Positions 13,937 through 26,817 are shown, counted from the stretch's first letter. The stretch: 64,000 nucleotides of DNA from Lutraria lutraria (GCA_964023205.1 OZ026848.1:33591912-33655911), one strand, 5' to 3'. A program made the numbers and translations. Notes: generated from the letters alone by a model not told the origin.

Positions 13937-16023
13937 GTTACGATGGAAACTAAATCCAGTAAATACATTCTCCACTTCTCAAACTACAATATTTGCACCC
14001 AGATGAATCCATGTTGAATAGGCCTACATGTTTGTTGTTCGTGAAACAATAATATAGTGATTTTCATTAGTCTGTCGGGAAATCTTTGCTACATACCGAA
14101 TAGCTTTCTGTACATCTTTCTGACTACGAAAATATTTCTAATTTTAGAATTCAATGAAGAACAATGACAGACAATGACAGACAATCGTAACTACTCGGGC
14201 ATTTTCGTTACTGAGAAATACGCCTCGTACATAAGTGTAGGGTTACCAATTTTGGTTATACGGTTTCCGGTCACCACGTTTTCAACACTAGGTACTTAGT
14301 ACTCGTTTTCAAAAGAATTATTCTAAGAATTACAGACTCTCAAACGTGTTTATCATTTGCGATTGATAAATGGTCATCAAATCCCCATTGAAAGAGAAAT
14401 AAGTTGTTTCCATCGTTGGATTCCCAGGGTCAGCCATGTTGGAAAGTAGTCTGTGAATAATAACAACAAAATAACGACCTGCTTATTATGTCTGAGACAA
14501 TTTTCTTACGCTGAGAATTTCCGACAGATTATAGTGTCAGTACGGTATGTACAAAGCAGTATATGTATGCTGTTGTATTTCACTCGACTTAGTCGATAAA
14601 CAAAACTCTTATATAGTCATTTTCTTACATATTTGAACCTTAGAATAATTTGAAACACACAAAAAGAGGTGTCCAACCAGTTTATACGGGTTTTTCTCGC
14701 GAAGGTGTCTAAGCTCACTTTTGACCTATAGTTCTTGGCATGACGTATTAATTATTCAGAAGAGATTCCTCATTCTATTGGATCATTCAGGAAACTCTTC
14801 CTTCCATTGGGTGAAATCTACAAGCGTAGAAAAATTAAGACCATGCCAACTTATAGCGAGTCTGCAATTGTTTAATGTGTACTTCTTGTAGATAAACCGT
14901 TCTTGACAAACATTTTACATCTATTTGAATTAATTTACAGTAGATATGACTTAATGCGTAATTTATTTAGCTGCCTAATATCTAACATTTTAATGCATGA
15001 CCTAATTGGACTGCTAGCTGATGAATGGTGTTCACACGGTACTGTAACGGCAATTTAGGAATTTAATAAAAATCATACTTTTGGTTTCAACAGTGTTAAT
15101 AACATCAAAGAAACTTCGCGACTGTCTTTTTAAAGACATTTCTTGTTTCTTCATAAGATTGCTATAAAATCAGCATCGTTCGGAGAACATGTGTCAATTA
15201 CGTCACAGACTCAGAAACAGGAAAGACATTAATTTAGTGACATTATGATCAAACTAGACGACAATGACACCCTCTTGTCTTCATTCGTTTGCGGCTTAAT
15301 GATCAAGTCTTTGGATAGAGAGGACAGTAATGATAAATGTCTTGTACCAATTTCCACTGCACGGTAAGATTTGATGAAGATCTAGCAGTGTCTTGATAAT
15401 GAAAGAAAGTCTTCAGATAGATGAATTTCTCACAATCATGTCTCAAACAATTTAGGAATAAAACAGAAACAAGTACCTAGTCACGTGATCATTTTTTCAA
15501 TGACGTCAGTGACCTTAATTAGTGTTGCTTCTCGACTAATCAAATTTCGTATTTATGACAAAACACATGTGGATACAATCAGTGCTCCTGTTGTCTGAGG
15601 AATGAAATTTCCAATTTGTACAGTTTCTGTATATAAGCTGTAGATTATGAAAGTGTTCTGCCAACGGTTTTACAAAATGTTACATCATTGTAATTGTATT
15701 GATTCTGGGAGCCAGGTTCAACGTAGAGGAACATGTCAAGTCACAATTTCCGATCTGCAAACTTTGATTGTCTTGATATTGCAATATTTCCTGTCGTAAT
15801 GTTACTATCTATCACAATGAGCATGTGTCTATTAGACAATTCTTGGGTAATTGGATTTAGATATATGTACTTAGAAAAAGCAATTGTTTTGTATGACATC
15901 ATGGCTTCAATACAGTGGTAAGCTTGAAATTTCTTGTCGTATTACCATCAGCCACATTGACAGACAATACAATTTGTGTCAGACAAGAGTTCAACAATCT
16001 TTTGTATGCGAAACAGTATCAAA
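13937..16023. other. Mostly single-copy AT-rich sequence
   Basis: No supported gene. A 23-bp minus-strand segment (14116-14094) lies between cag and gtatgt, too short to call. A plus segment at 15311-15363 ends at a gtaaga donor but has a poor acceptor. No SINE or TIR recognised. Confidence 0.5.
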
Positions 16024-16320
16024 TATTTATTTATTTCACCGGATCTAATGCCATTTTAATAATAATTTCAAACATATCGCGGCGGGCAGTTATCCTAACC
16101 AGCTTTCCTGGACTTCATTTAGGCTTTAACTAGTATTAGACACATTATATCCACAAGCTACTACCAAGTTACCCCACATAATTTAGAGGTGGGGATGATT
16201 TAACATACGATGTAATATCTTCAGTCAAATTCTTCACGGACAGCGTGAGCCTCGCCCTGGTTTCGAACTCACAACCTCTTGATCAGTAGACACTCTAACC
16301 ACTGAGCTAACCGGAGGGGC
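16024..16320 (-). mobile_element. tRNA-derived SINE, family A, copy 1
   Basis: Reading the minus strand from 16320: a tRNA-like head with an A box (TAGCTCAGTGGTTAGAG) and a B box (GTTCGAAACC, one change from GTTCGAACCC). It continues into a conserved body (ACAAATTTGACTGAATA-type, then CTCCACCTCTAAATTATG-type) shared with the copies at 23651, 62180 and 18962. The 3' end is AT-rich and degenerate. Pol III-type retroposon; no coding capacity. Confidence 0.85.
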
Positions 16321-16369
16321 TCTCGAGTATCAAAGAACTGGGTGTACACTTAGAAAAACACAAAGGGAT

Positions 16370-16430
16370 ATCAAGCAATCCAACAATCAAGCAAAGCAAG
16401 CAAGCAAGCAAAGCAATCAAGCAATCATAG
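16370..16430. repeat. Short CAAG/CAAT simple repeat
   Basis: Tandem 'caagcaagcaagcaaagcaatcaagcaatc'-type tetranucleotides; simple-sequence tract. Confidence 0.8.
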
Positions 16431-16691
16431 TTCTAAGTTTACATGAATCCTTCAGTTTGTGTGACTTATGCGTAATACCCTTAATATCGTTTAATAAGTA
16501 GGTTGTATCAATTAGTCACACAAGTACACAATAACAAACTAATTACATCTTGTACTAGTAACGGATTCGTAAATGCCCAGAAAATATCGTCTCCATGGCA
16601 TTCATCTTTCTCTGACGATACAATTCGAGGAAATGAAAATCATTTGTAGCATTCAATTATTAAAATTAATTTACACTTCAAAACAAAATAA

Positions 16692-16830
16692 ATTAAAACT
16701 CCTGGAAACCGGACTCCCAGAAATCCGGAAGTTTATCGAATTTATCGAAAGTTCTCCGAAAACAGGACTTCTCAGAAAAACGCACTTTTGTTCCAGTCCG
16801 GAAGGGATCTGGTGTTGAGGAGTTTAACTG
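16692..16830. mobile_element. ~140-bp MITE, pogo/Tigger-like ends
   Basis: The left end 'ttaaaactcctggaaaccgg' and the reverse complement of the right end 'cagttaaactcctcaacacc' share AAACTCCT followed by related CCGGA-containing strings. This makes imperfect terminal inverted repeats about 140 bp apart. Interior repeats of 'aaatccggaagtttatcgaa' and similar. Non-coding. Confidence 0.45.
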
Positions 16831-18961
16831 TACAAAACTATTACATAACGATTTACGTGTACAATGAGGTATAATTGTCAGCGCGAGAAAAATCATATTG
16901 ACCGAGGTAGCGCCAAGACAGAGTCATCTTGTTTTTGTTTTCTTTTAAAAAATAAAGTTCTATTCGTTCAGTTGTGTATCAAATGAGTAACATATAGTTA
17001 TATACATCAAATATACATTTCACATAAGATTCAAGTACAAAATAAAGGCAACAGACGAATAACATTCAAAATGCTATCAATTCCGATTTTGATGAGTTGA
17101 AAGCAATTTCAATCCATATCTCACAAACATGTACCAGAAAATGTATCGAAATTTATAACGAATATCAGCAAGCAATATTTTGAGGGAATTAGCGTCCAAG
17201 TCGTGTAGGAGCTTTATAAAAATGCAAGCGTTTGATTGATTCAGTATAAAGATGCCAACTTGACTCATCCGTCTCCAGGCGCCGATCTCAGCGAAAACAA
17301 GAATACGCGCGCTGATTTAAAGAAAAACTCCAAGAAAGATTAATCAGTAATTTTAGCCATTTTTAGAAGCGAAAGCGAAGCGAGAGCTTTTATAGTGATA
17401 CACCCAGTTTTGTTTTAACAAATACGTGTGAACATTCGTGTTGAAAATAGTACCACTAGTTGCATTACTCTACCGATTGCAGTTATGATACACGTTGGAT
17501 ATAGTGCAGGATTGTGTTCATTTTGAATTGCAACATTGTTTTGGCATTTCAAATTGTAAAACTATTTAGTTTAATAATTCAGTATTCATCCGCACCAAGG
17601 TTTCATTCATAAAGGCAATAAATAGTGCGCATCTCTACTATACGCATGGGAATCGCTAGTCTTAGTCTAGCAGAGCGAGGACGCCAGTTAACCGTAACTC
17701 CGCCTACTGGATAGATATAAAGTACGGAATGGACTTGATCTCGCGAAATGAAATTCTCATTTGCGAGATGGGTTAGCATAATACATCTTTATTTAAAACT
17801 TCAACAAAAATGAATTATAATTATAACAGAAATATACGCCCGTTTGGCTGAATTCAGGGCGTTTTAAGAATTATTTTAACCCAGGACCTCTGGCACACTC
17901 AAATACACCGCAAAAGAGTAAACTGTAATGCAGGAGATACTTAACTCTATTATTACATATAATTACGAAGTTTTCAGAGTCAGATGTGTTTTTACCGTAA
18001 ACAGGAAGAGGTATTTGTTTACTATCAACTTCAACAAAATTGGGAGCATAACAAGTGGACCTCTACAAAAAAGTTTTCATTACACTGGGCCAAAACTGAC
18101 TCTTCCTTTTGAGGAAAACATCACTAGTAGTCCAAACAATGTATACATTTGGGTTTGTAACATTGTGGCCTAGAGTTGGTTAAGATATTTGGTATCATTA
18201 GTTATCTAATGCATATCTACCAAATAATTATTATCAATAACATTTTAACTTTCGCTTCTGACAATACTTTCGATGCTTTAATTTCATTATCGATGGAATT
18301 CTAGTTATTAACGAAAAAGTCAAACTAAATTACTACGCATGCGTAATTATGCTGACCGGTAACATTTGTTGCATGCCGGTTATTTTGTACACATTTCACC
18401 ATAAAATACAGCAGTAAGTTTCCAGATATTCGGAATAGGTTACAAAATACTATCTATTAAGGTGTGTCTCCATTTAAATACACAACACGTGACAAAACTA
18501 TGCTATGGTGACCTAGTTTTTGTAAATATATTTATCGTACGCAAGTTGACAAATGATCGTAATAATTTGGCGAAATGAGATAATGATTTTAGTCAAGAAA
18601 TTAGTTCCCTGCTCAACAGAAATCTATAGTCAAACATGTGTTAGCATCCAACACCAAATGAAGGCCTCCCTGTGAAGAAAGGTCATTGTTTTAAAAACCG
18701 TCATTGATCATTTAACACAAAATGACCTCCAAACAAAGGCCACCTGTCAATAAAAGCATATTTTGTCTTTCCCAAGAGTGGCCTTTGAACACAGGTATAA
18801 TTGTACATCTAAAATATCTACGTCAACTCTATTAATTGTTGCGTGTAATATAATGGAAAGTAAATCAAAGAAAAAAGGTTTCGCGTTCAATACAATGTCT
18901 TGATAACTTGTCTTGTTAAATGAGCTTTCCTTGGAAAAACAGGGTTTTGTCCTTTTTTATT
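16831..18961. other. Unassigned intron-like region
   Basis: It contains a near-palindrome at 17738-17769 (atctcgcgaaatga / tcatttgcgagat) and a diverged cluster at about 18640-18800 of 'aaaggccacctg'-type strings suggesting an old DNA-transposon fragment. A minus-strand segment from 17312 down has a good acceptor (tttttctttaaatcag) and stays open to a stop at 17077. Its phase conflicts with neighbouring exons, so it is not called. Confidence 0.45.
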
Positions 18962-19101
18962 TTATTCATTATTTCTTCGAATTTAACGACATTTTCAACA
19001 TTATTTCAGTTATATCATAGTGGGCAGTTATCTTAACTAGCTTCCATGGATTTCCTTTAGACCTTAACCAGTACTAACCACATTCTATCCGTCCACAAGC
19101 T
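18962..19101 (-). mobile_element. SINE family A, 5'-truncated copy
   Basis: It matches the 3' half of the copies at 16024, 23651 and 62180 (tttaacgacattttcaacattatttcag... through ...actaaccacattctatcc). It stops before the tRNA-like head, so it is 5' truncated, as expected for incomplete reverse transcription. Confidence 0.8.
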
Positions 19102-19439
19102 TACGTGTTTATATTGACACTAATTCAGATCATGCCAGTACACAACATTATAAACAACAACATACCATATTCATCATGCCTGATACGTCTCCTACGGGTA
19201 TGTTTGTGTCTGACACAAGTATACATAATGAAAATTATATATAATATTGAGAATATCCTATTTATCTTTGATACAAATGTAAACATACCATTTTTCTGTC
19301 AGATGAAAATCCTATTGCTACCCATCCTGTGGTTTTAGCACTAATTTCAACATCGACGATATCCAAAGATACGTTGTAAGAAACGAAGTAGGTGCAATTA
19401 AAATGTTCACAACCTTCCTTACCGTCTCTGAATTATAAC

Positions 19440-20442
19440 AGTCAGTAAAATATTAGTATACACTAAATAATAGTAAATGTAAGTGTACCCTAAATGATGG
19501 TATAATGTTAGTGTACAATAAATGATAGTAAATGTAAGTGTACACTAAATAATGGTATAATGTTGGTATACATTAAATGTTAGTAAATGTAAGTGTACAC
19601 TAAATGATGGTATAATGTTATACATTAAATGATAGTAAATGTAAGTGTACATTAAATAATAATACAATGTTAGCTTACACTAAATAAAAGTAAAATGTTA
19701 GTGTACACTAAATGATAGTAAAATATTAGTGTACACTAAATGATAGTAAAATGTTAGTGCACGCTAAATGATAGTAAAATGTTAGTACACGCTAAATGAT
19801 AGTAAAATGTTAGTGCACGCTAAATTATAGTAAACTTTTAGTGTACACTAAATGATAGTAAAATGTTAGTGCACGCTAAATGATAGTAAACTTTTAGTGT
19901 ACACTAAATGATAGTAAAATGTTAGTGTACACTAAATGATAGTAAACTTTTAGTGTACACTAAATGAGAGTAAACTTTTAGTGTACACTAAATGATAGTA
20001 AACTTTAAATGTACACTAAATGATAGTAAACTGTTAGTGTACACTAAATGATAGTAAACTGTTAGTGTACACTAAATGATAGTAAACTGTTAGTGTACAC
20101 TAAATGATAGTAGACTGTTAGTGTACACTAAATGATAGTAAACTGTTAGTGTACACTAAATGATAGTAAACTGTTAGTGTACACTAAATGATAGTAAATT
20201 GTTAGTGCAGGCTAAATGATAGTAAAATGTTAGTGCACACTAAATGATAGTAAACTGTTAGTGTACACTAAATGATAGTAAATTGTTAGTGCAGGCTAAA
20301 TGATAGTAAAATGTTAGTGCACACTAAATGATAGTAAACTGTTAGTGTACACTAAATGATAGTAAAATGTTAGTGTACACTAAATTATAGTAAAATGTTA
20401 GTGTACACTAAATGATAGTAAAATGTTAGTGCACACTAAATG
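19440..20442. repeat. 28-bp minisatellite, ~36 copies
   Basis: The unit is TTAGTGTACACTAAATGATAGTAAAATG-like (28 bp), with subfamilies (aaaatg, aaactg, aaactt; tacact or cacgct). It contains the 14-bp palindrome TTAGTGTACACTAA. The left third is more diverged. It ends about 150 bp beyond the donor of predicted exon 20596-20632, in that exon's downstream intron. Confidence 0.97.
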
Positions 20443-20595
20443 AATTCAATATCAGAAGGATACAGGTATACATACCCCATGCGACTCTTACAAGTAAAAG
20501 CGTTTTATCGTTCTCCAAACAATATCCTTTTGTTTAAACATTGAAATACTTATTGTTTATTCTTACTATGCAAGATATTAATAATTCTTAAATAC

Positions 20596-20632
20596 CTATG
20601 ACAGCTTCTGGTTTTTCCACATTGTGAGGCCG
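20596..20632 (-). CDS. Candidate 37-bp exon (phase 1-2)
   Basis: The minus-strand acceptor is good (tttatatttttcag); the donor is weak to fair (ATAG/gtattt). Read in phase 1 it gives ASQCGKTRSCH and connects exon 25038-25088 (C + CG = Pro) to exon 4246-4291 (AG + T = Ser). A second frame (phase 0) is also open. The small size makes this the least secure link of the six-exon chain. A 28-bp minisatellite occupies the start of the downstream intron. Confidence 0.35.
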
Positions 20633-20639
20633 CTGAAAA

Positions 20640-22344
20640 ATATAAAGCGCATTAATATAAATTATACTCACACAAAAAAGAAAGTGTGCACATGTCTTTG
20701 TCTCAAACCGTTGAGTGTCATTTGGTTACAGAATGAGATAGACAAGCTTGTACTTAAAGATAACACTAGGTCACTGGTATGATCAACTGTCCACCGTACA
20801 TAGTGGATAGACATCAAACCAACAGACGAACTGACAGACAGGCAGACGAACAAACGGCCAGGTGAACGGACGAAAAGCGGACGGACTCGTGAGAGGTATG
20901 TTGTAGAGTGTACCCTTTGATGTTTTCGGTGTTTTTATCCCCACAAGTCGCACACCACAAGTCGTAAACATCCCCACAATTCTAATTTGTACGTAATTGA
21001 AACTCATATGACCTGAATGTACCAACCCTAACCCCACAACCAACCTCTGGTGTGTACGGACATACAGACAGACGAACGGATGAACAACAGACTGGCGGAC
21101 GAACGACGGAACGAGGAACCTAAACGACACATTTTTAATTCGAACCCAAAAGCTGTCATGATATGAATTTAAGCCAACCTAATAAATAATGTATAGTAAA
21201 GAAATATAAAAGTGATTGATAGAACTTGAATGAAAGGATATAATCATAATGATCTCTCAACAGGAGTTAATTAACCCGAGAGTAAGTATAACGTCTGAAT
21301 ATAAAGGACTCTCTTTGTGAAGTATTGGGACAACCCAGCAACATTTAACAGACTACAAAGTCTATACATTTGTACACCGAAATTTAGGTCAATAAATGTT
21401 TACTATTTTGAAGACTACATGTAATTCATTTTCAAATGATCGTTTTCGTTGACAAATATTTAAAACATTACTTTCTTTGTCTCTTAATACCTAGCTGTGA
21501 GTAACATTTGCCGAGAATTAATAATATAGGAAGATTTAAATTATTCATTCAATAGAAACATTTTGAGAAATTCTGGAGACGTTAATTCGAGGAGAGTAGA
21601 TACTTTCACACGGTTCTATATTTAGAAATAACTTACTTCGCAGTAAAGTGTGATTATTTATAATTCAACCCTTGGAAAAAATATCCTATATCCACATGAC
21701 GCGAGTAACTTACAAAAGTGGAATACATCCACTCGTATTGCCACTATGAGAGTACGATGGAAATGTGTCATGTGTAAAGTATTGGTTTATCGCGAGGTTC
21801 CAGTACTACCATCACGTTGATCGTTAATCTTTAGCGACATTCACCGGCACATTTACTTGATTTACACAGACAGGGAACCAATTTCGTAAATGTCACAGAC
21901 TTCCTGGGGATACGTTTTCTGCCTATAGCTAGCTTCTTAAGATTCGTATGACAAAAGGCGATAAAATTCATTGTTTGTTTTCAAAGTACTGTACCGTTTT
22001 TGTAGCATGTTGTACTCTAGAAACTTGTCAGTCAATCAATTGTTTAAAGTTGTGAACAAAAACCGTCTGAATGAAGTGAAGAAGACAGTTTTAGCTGCTT
22101 AAAGACATTTCGAATTTATAAACAATCAGACTAAATGGATTCTAGAAAAAAAATTGGATCATTAAGAGCTCATAATTGTCCATTGACATTTAAGAGAAAA
22201 TAAGGCAACAGTTAGCACATGGAAATTTTGTTCTGCGTCTGAAAAGTGGTAATGCTTTTGTTCACTCGAACGGAGACACAATTTATATAATGAGAAAAGA
22301 TCTTTCAATCGAGCGATGTGACGCGATAGTGAATACCATTGTAT
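20640..22344. other. Intron-like, no supported gene
   Basis: 20800-20885 and 21060-21110 carry degenerate 'cagacgaac/gacggac' simple repeats. A 30-bp minus segment at about 21718-21747 has a consensus gtaagt donor but is open in all frames, so it is not informative. The rest is AT-rich and unique. Confidence 0.5.
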
Positions 22345-23434
22345 ACAAGTTAAATGTTTGTACGGCGCAAAATCGCATCCGGCAATTCAATACTAGAATG
22401 TGGCCTATGTAGCATTTTTTATCAGGACGTGCGAAGTTTCAGATCAAACGAATTTGTTATTTTGACTTGACTGATCCCGAAACTAAAGTGACCATCTACT
22501 CCATCAAAAATACAAGCCGTTGATGTTTCATGAATCTCATGAATCTGGTCATATGGTTCTACAGTTCACGAGGTACTCTTTATGTAGTCCCTGTTTCCAC
22601 CCTAAAATTTAAATCAGGGGAAACTATCACCTCGATGTATCAGACGTTGCAATATCTGCTTGAATGCATATAAAATATTTAAATATAGTCTCCGTTGTCT
22701 GAGGGTACGTTGTCGTAAAAACCTGGTATAACGGTCCCAAACATAGATTTTCAACTGCAAAGTGACCATCTATATCGAACCATAAAGTGACCGTCTATGT
22801 CGAACCAATTAAGTCATCATTTCTCACCTGATCGGACATTTTTTGTATTGAGCTCCGAAATCGATATTTAATTAACGACAATTGCGTAAACAAGTCAGTG
22901 TCCACGCTCGCGATTATAAAATTAGTCTGTGTGAATATGTTTATAATGTTTTGTTTATTTGCGACATGTTGCTAAAATAAATACATCGAAACGTATAAAT
23001 ACCATGTTCCGTATCTTATAACACGATTAAATGATTATTACAACACATCGATAATAAACACAGCGAATTTCTCTAATAATTTATACATCGAAGTTCATTT
23101 AGATCGAACAATTTTTCCTAATTCCTTTGATATAAAGAGTTTCGGCTGCATTTATTGACAGATGGGCAGATTCATTCCCGTCGTTGTTTATCGAGCTCGC
23201 TCCATTCTTAGACTATAAATAGCGACTGCGTCATCAAGCTAACACTAGTTGGTGTGAGTAACACGTGACCTCGCTCTATTTCTGTTTTGTTTATATCACG
23301 TGATGACCATTGCGGATATTTCGGAATATTTCAGGCACTGTCACTAATCTGCTTCGCGCAAGAAGTTGCGATTTGCATTGCCACTTAAAAATAAGCATTC
23401 CAGAGAGTACGGCGGTCGAAGGCCGCCGTACAAT
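22345..23434. mobile_element. TIR element, copy 1 (short form)
   Basis: Nearly identical to 34607-36187 apart from an indel. TTGTACGGCG at 22358 and CGCCGTACAA ending at 23433 are perfect 10-bp terminal inverted repeats. The right end also contains its own hairpin (GTACGGCGG...CCGCCGTAC, 23407-23431). A TATA-like 'ctataaatag' lies in the right third. No transposase frame, so probably a non-autonomous DNA element. No certain target-site duplication: the two copies also share about 13 bp outside the left TIR. Confidence 0.7.
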
Positions 23435-23650
23435 AAGAGACTGTATACATTATTCTCCTATTTATAAGTGAAGTATTCATCCAACCATAGGCCTATCAAT
23501 AATAACTTAGGGCTAGACACTTATGAGGTAAATGTTCAATGTTTCCGTTATAAGACACCAGAATATGCTAGATTATGTAAAGTAACCATACGATTCTGTT
23601 AACCATGGACAATTTTGTTACATTGAAATGGTTGGTTGTAGCTGGTTGTA

Positions 23651-23952
23651 TATTTATTTCATCAGATTTAACGTCATTTTCAACATTATTTCAGTTATAT
23701 CGTGGCAGACAGTTATCCTAACCAGCTTCCGTAGACTTTATTTAAGCCTTAACCATGAGTACTAACCACATTCTATCCACAAGCTACTACCAAGTTACCC
23801 TACATAATTCAGAGGTAGAGGACAATATAATATAGTATGTAATATCTTCAGTCAAATTTGTCACGGACAGTGTTAGCCTCGCCCGGGGTTCGAACTCACA
23901 ACCTCTCAATCAGTAGACCAACACTCTAACCACTAAGCCAACCGGGCGGGCT
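23651..23952 (-). mobile_element. SINE family A, copy 3
   Basis: Full-length on the minus strand: head near 23952 (GCCCGCCCGGTTGGCTTAGT-like A box), B box GTTCGAACCCC, then the same body as the other copies and an AT-rich 3' end at about 23651. Confidence 0.88.
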
Positions 23953-23998
23953 TGTAGCCAGACGGAGTAAAGATTTTGATGCCGTATTTATTGGTGGA

Positions 23999-24000
<2 letters not shown>

Positions 24001-24034
<34 letters not shown>
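24001..24034. repeat. (CTAT)n microsatellite
   Basis: Eight uninterrupted tetranucleotides between the SINE and the next unique segment. Confidence 0.97.
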
Positions 24035-24489
24035 AATATCTACCTAATATAAAGAAATCACGATTCCCATCTGTCAGACGGGCACAGAGATATTTGGCAC
24101 GTGATAGATTTTGATTTTTGACCTAGGTTGGAACTGTCTGCCCTCTGTGGACGATCCAGACCCAACTTACTTAATCAGAGATAGCAGCAGTGCCAAAGCT
24201 CGGTTATTTAGAGAAAGTATGAAACCATACAGACATATAACACAAAAATTATCAATTAGTGACACACCGCTCAAAGACGAAGTACATATGATAGAAATTA
24301 TACGAAAATCAATTAGCAGAATGAATAATATTAGAAAGTCTATGAAAAGTACTACTGAGAAATGTATGTTGTCGTACAATAAAAGTATTATATGCAGTCA
24401 ATTATTTTAAAAAACGTCAGTCGGATAGAATGCACTTTCATTCAGGAATAAGACAATGACATTAGAGCAAATATGCTAAGTACGTCAAT

Positions 24490-24965
24490 ACATGGTCGAT
24501 AATTAAATACACTATCAATTAATAGCTTCACTGTCAATTAAATAACTTTATAGTCGATAAATGAATACAATATAAATAAATGAATCCATTAAATGTGTCA
24601 TTTAATACATTGTCAATTAATTACTTCACTGTCAATTAATAAATACATCATCGATTAATAAATACAGTGTCAAAAATTACCTCACTGTCAATTAATAAAT
24701 ACATAGTCTATGAATAAATGCATTATCGATTAATAACTTCACTGTCAATAAATACATATAATCAATTATACTTACATTGTCAATAAATAAATGCATTGTC
24801 GATAGATAAATAAATACATTGTCAATTAATATACTTCAATGTCAAAACACTGTCCATTATAAAATAATCTGTCGTTTAGCAAAAATACAGTCCATTGATA
24901 AAAATACAGGCCATTGATAAAAGACATGTACATTGATAAAATACATGTACATTGTCAAGTAGTGA
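24490..24965. repeat. Degenerate ~20-bp AT-rich repeat
   Basis: Diverged tandem units of the form 'cattgtcaattaataaata' and 'cactgtcaattaataactt'. It begins about 70 bp downstream, in minus-strand sense, of the donor of exon 25038-25088. Confidence 0.85.
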
Positions 24966-25037
24966 AGTTGCACTATCAAATAGAGAATGAATATTGTTGA
25001 TTAATATTATCCAATGTATAAAAATTATCATACATAC

Positions 25038-25088
25038 GTGTAGAATTCATTGTTTGTACAGCTTCGCGCTTCCTACGCTTTGCAGCTT
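25038..25088 (-). CDS. Predicted 51-bp exon with furin-like site (phase 1-1)
   Basis: Minus strand: acceptor aatatattcagtttcag, donor ACAC/gtatgt. Two of three frames have stops. The open one gives AAKRRKREAVQTMNST, preceded by a split Glu codon when joined to exon 26818-26891. KRRKR/E fits the furin recognition pattern R-X-K/R-R, which in secreted or membrane proproteins marks cleavage in the trans-Golgi. It could equally be a basic linker or nuclear-type sequence. The exon is markedly GC-richer than its surroundings. Phase 1 at both ends. I do not recognise the protein family. Confidence 0.55.
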
Positions 25089-25454
25089 CTGAAACTGAAT
25101 ATATTATTTGTTGTAATCAATATTATTTATATAAAAATGCATTTTATAAAATACTTATTCTGACTTAAGACTATACGAGTATTATGCTAATTCAAAATCC
25201 ACGGTTATGTAACAAGATGTCTGGAGCGTATCTTGTGATAAGACATAAATCCTTTCATTTACGGAAATCCAGAGGGGGAAACGTGTTCCTATAAACACTA
25301 TCTCTATTGTCACGACTTACTGTCCAGTTAGGATAATGTGATAGTGACGTTTCATTTTATGTGTACACAAAAGTTAACAACCATTGTCTGAACGGGTAAA
25401 ATGGGTTTATAAGAAATGAATATAGTATTATAGTTTAGCAATGAAATTGTAGAT

Positions 25455-25533
25455 ATCTGATTGGCGTAGTTGGTAAAGCATTTCGAATTGCTATGGAGCG
25501 AAAGTTTTATCACGAGTTCGAACCTCATCAGTT
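25455..25533 (+). ncRNA. tRNA-like sequence (pseudogene or SINE head)
   Basis: A-box-like TGGCGTAGTTGGTAAAGC and B-box GAGTTCGAACCTC are correctly spaced. The flanks ATCTGAT/ATCAGTT can pair in six of seven positions as an acceptor stem, and TTTTTT follows about 10 bp downstream, as for Pol III. The anticodon arm pairs poorly (loop ATTGCTA would read TGC). Probably a decayed tRNA or SINE relative; function doubtful. Confidence 0.3.
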
Positions 25534-26348
25534 GTCTCTTTTTTCGTTTTCTTTTTCAACTTTAACTTAGATGCAAATGAATTGCCATACATAGGCAGAT
25601 TTTTTATAATATTTTAGTTGTAAACTGTAAAGAAAAATAATGCATTAGTGTCCTGTGTAACGCGAAGTGTGTAGTGCACAAGTAGTTCGTGCCAACTTAT
25701 GTGAAGGCCAACTAACTAAATATGGCTGAAAATAGATTGACTTTTAATAGCGAACCAACCGTGATAATATTACCAGAATTCCGACGAAATGTATAAGACT
25801 ATTCTTCATCATGTTTATTACAGGTAAAACGATATTCAAAAAAAGATATGCCAAAACGATAAAAATGATAATAATATAAACAAAAGATCTAGTATAATCT
25901 TTACCAAAACAAAACAAAACAAACCCCAAACTGATGAACTTTTAATAAAAAATATATAGAAATAGAAAATAATTTGCGAAAAAGTACTATCGCGGTCTCA
26001 CATTGATATTTTCAGAACAAATATATCTACAGCCAACATCGTTACAAACTGCGCTACGCAGACAGTTGATGCACATATCGAAAATTGTAAATCATATAGT
26101 CAGTTTACATGTCTACTGATAATTAGACAACGATTTTACACCGTAAAAGTAGACTCGACCACTGCGTCACTCTACAATTATCCTAACTGAGCAGTAACTC
26201 AATGAATTTAATCTTCTAAATAATGATAATAATAACACGTGATTAAGGAAGAATTAGGAAATTGTGTCCATAAAAACTATAGAATAATAGATCAATTCAA
26301 AATAGATCCATAGACACCAAATATATACATAATGGTTCCTTACAAAAT

Positions 26349-26806
26349 AGCTCCAGGTATAACATATCTAGACATAATAGATCTAGATATTTTATATACA
26401 GACATAATAGATCTAGACATAACATATCTGGACATAATATATCTAGACTTAATACATCTAGACATAATACACTTAGACATAATACATCTAGACAATATAG
26501 ATCTAGACATAATACATCTAGACAATATAGATCTAGACATAATACATCTAGACAATATAGATCTAGACATAATACATCTAGACATATATAATATCTATAA
26601 CATATCTAGACATAATAGATCTAGACATTTTATATCCAGACATAATATATCTAGACATAACATATCTAGACATAATACATCTAGACAATATAGATCTAGA
26701 CATAATACATGTAGACATTATAGATCTAGACACACTACATTTAGACATAACAGAACTAGACATAATATATCCAGACGTAATAGACCTAGACATATCCGAT
26801 CGAGAT
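26349..26806. repeat. 15-bp minisatellite (AGATCTAGACATAAT)
   Basis: About 30 copies of a 15-bp unit alternating 'atagatctagacata' and 'atacatctagacata', rich in the palindromes AGATCT and TCTAGA. A period divisible by three gives spurious five-residue repeats (such as HLDII) in several frames. It starts only about 10 bp past the donor of exon 26818-26891. Confidence 0.97.
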
Positions 26807-26817
26807 GTCACAAATAC

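Noticed and set aside
14094..14116. 23-bp microexon candidate on minus
   Set aside because: Good cag and gtatgt borders, but all three frames are open, so it cannot be tested by phase.
15311..15363. Plus-strand exon candidate ending at gtaaga
   Set aside because: Acceptor lacks a pyrimidine tract, two frames are open, and no partner exon is found on plus.
16250..16320. tRNA gene
   Set aside because: A and B boxes belong to a SINE head; the same sequence with its body recurs at 23651 and 62180.
24111..24410. 99-codon plus frame, charged and Ser-rich; opposite frame strongly hydrophobic
   Set aside because: No homology recognised and no matched splice sites on plus. On minus a consensus gtaagt donor exists at about 24166, but its phase blocks the exon chain.
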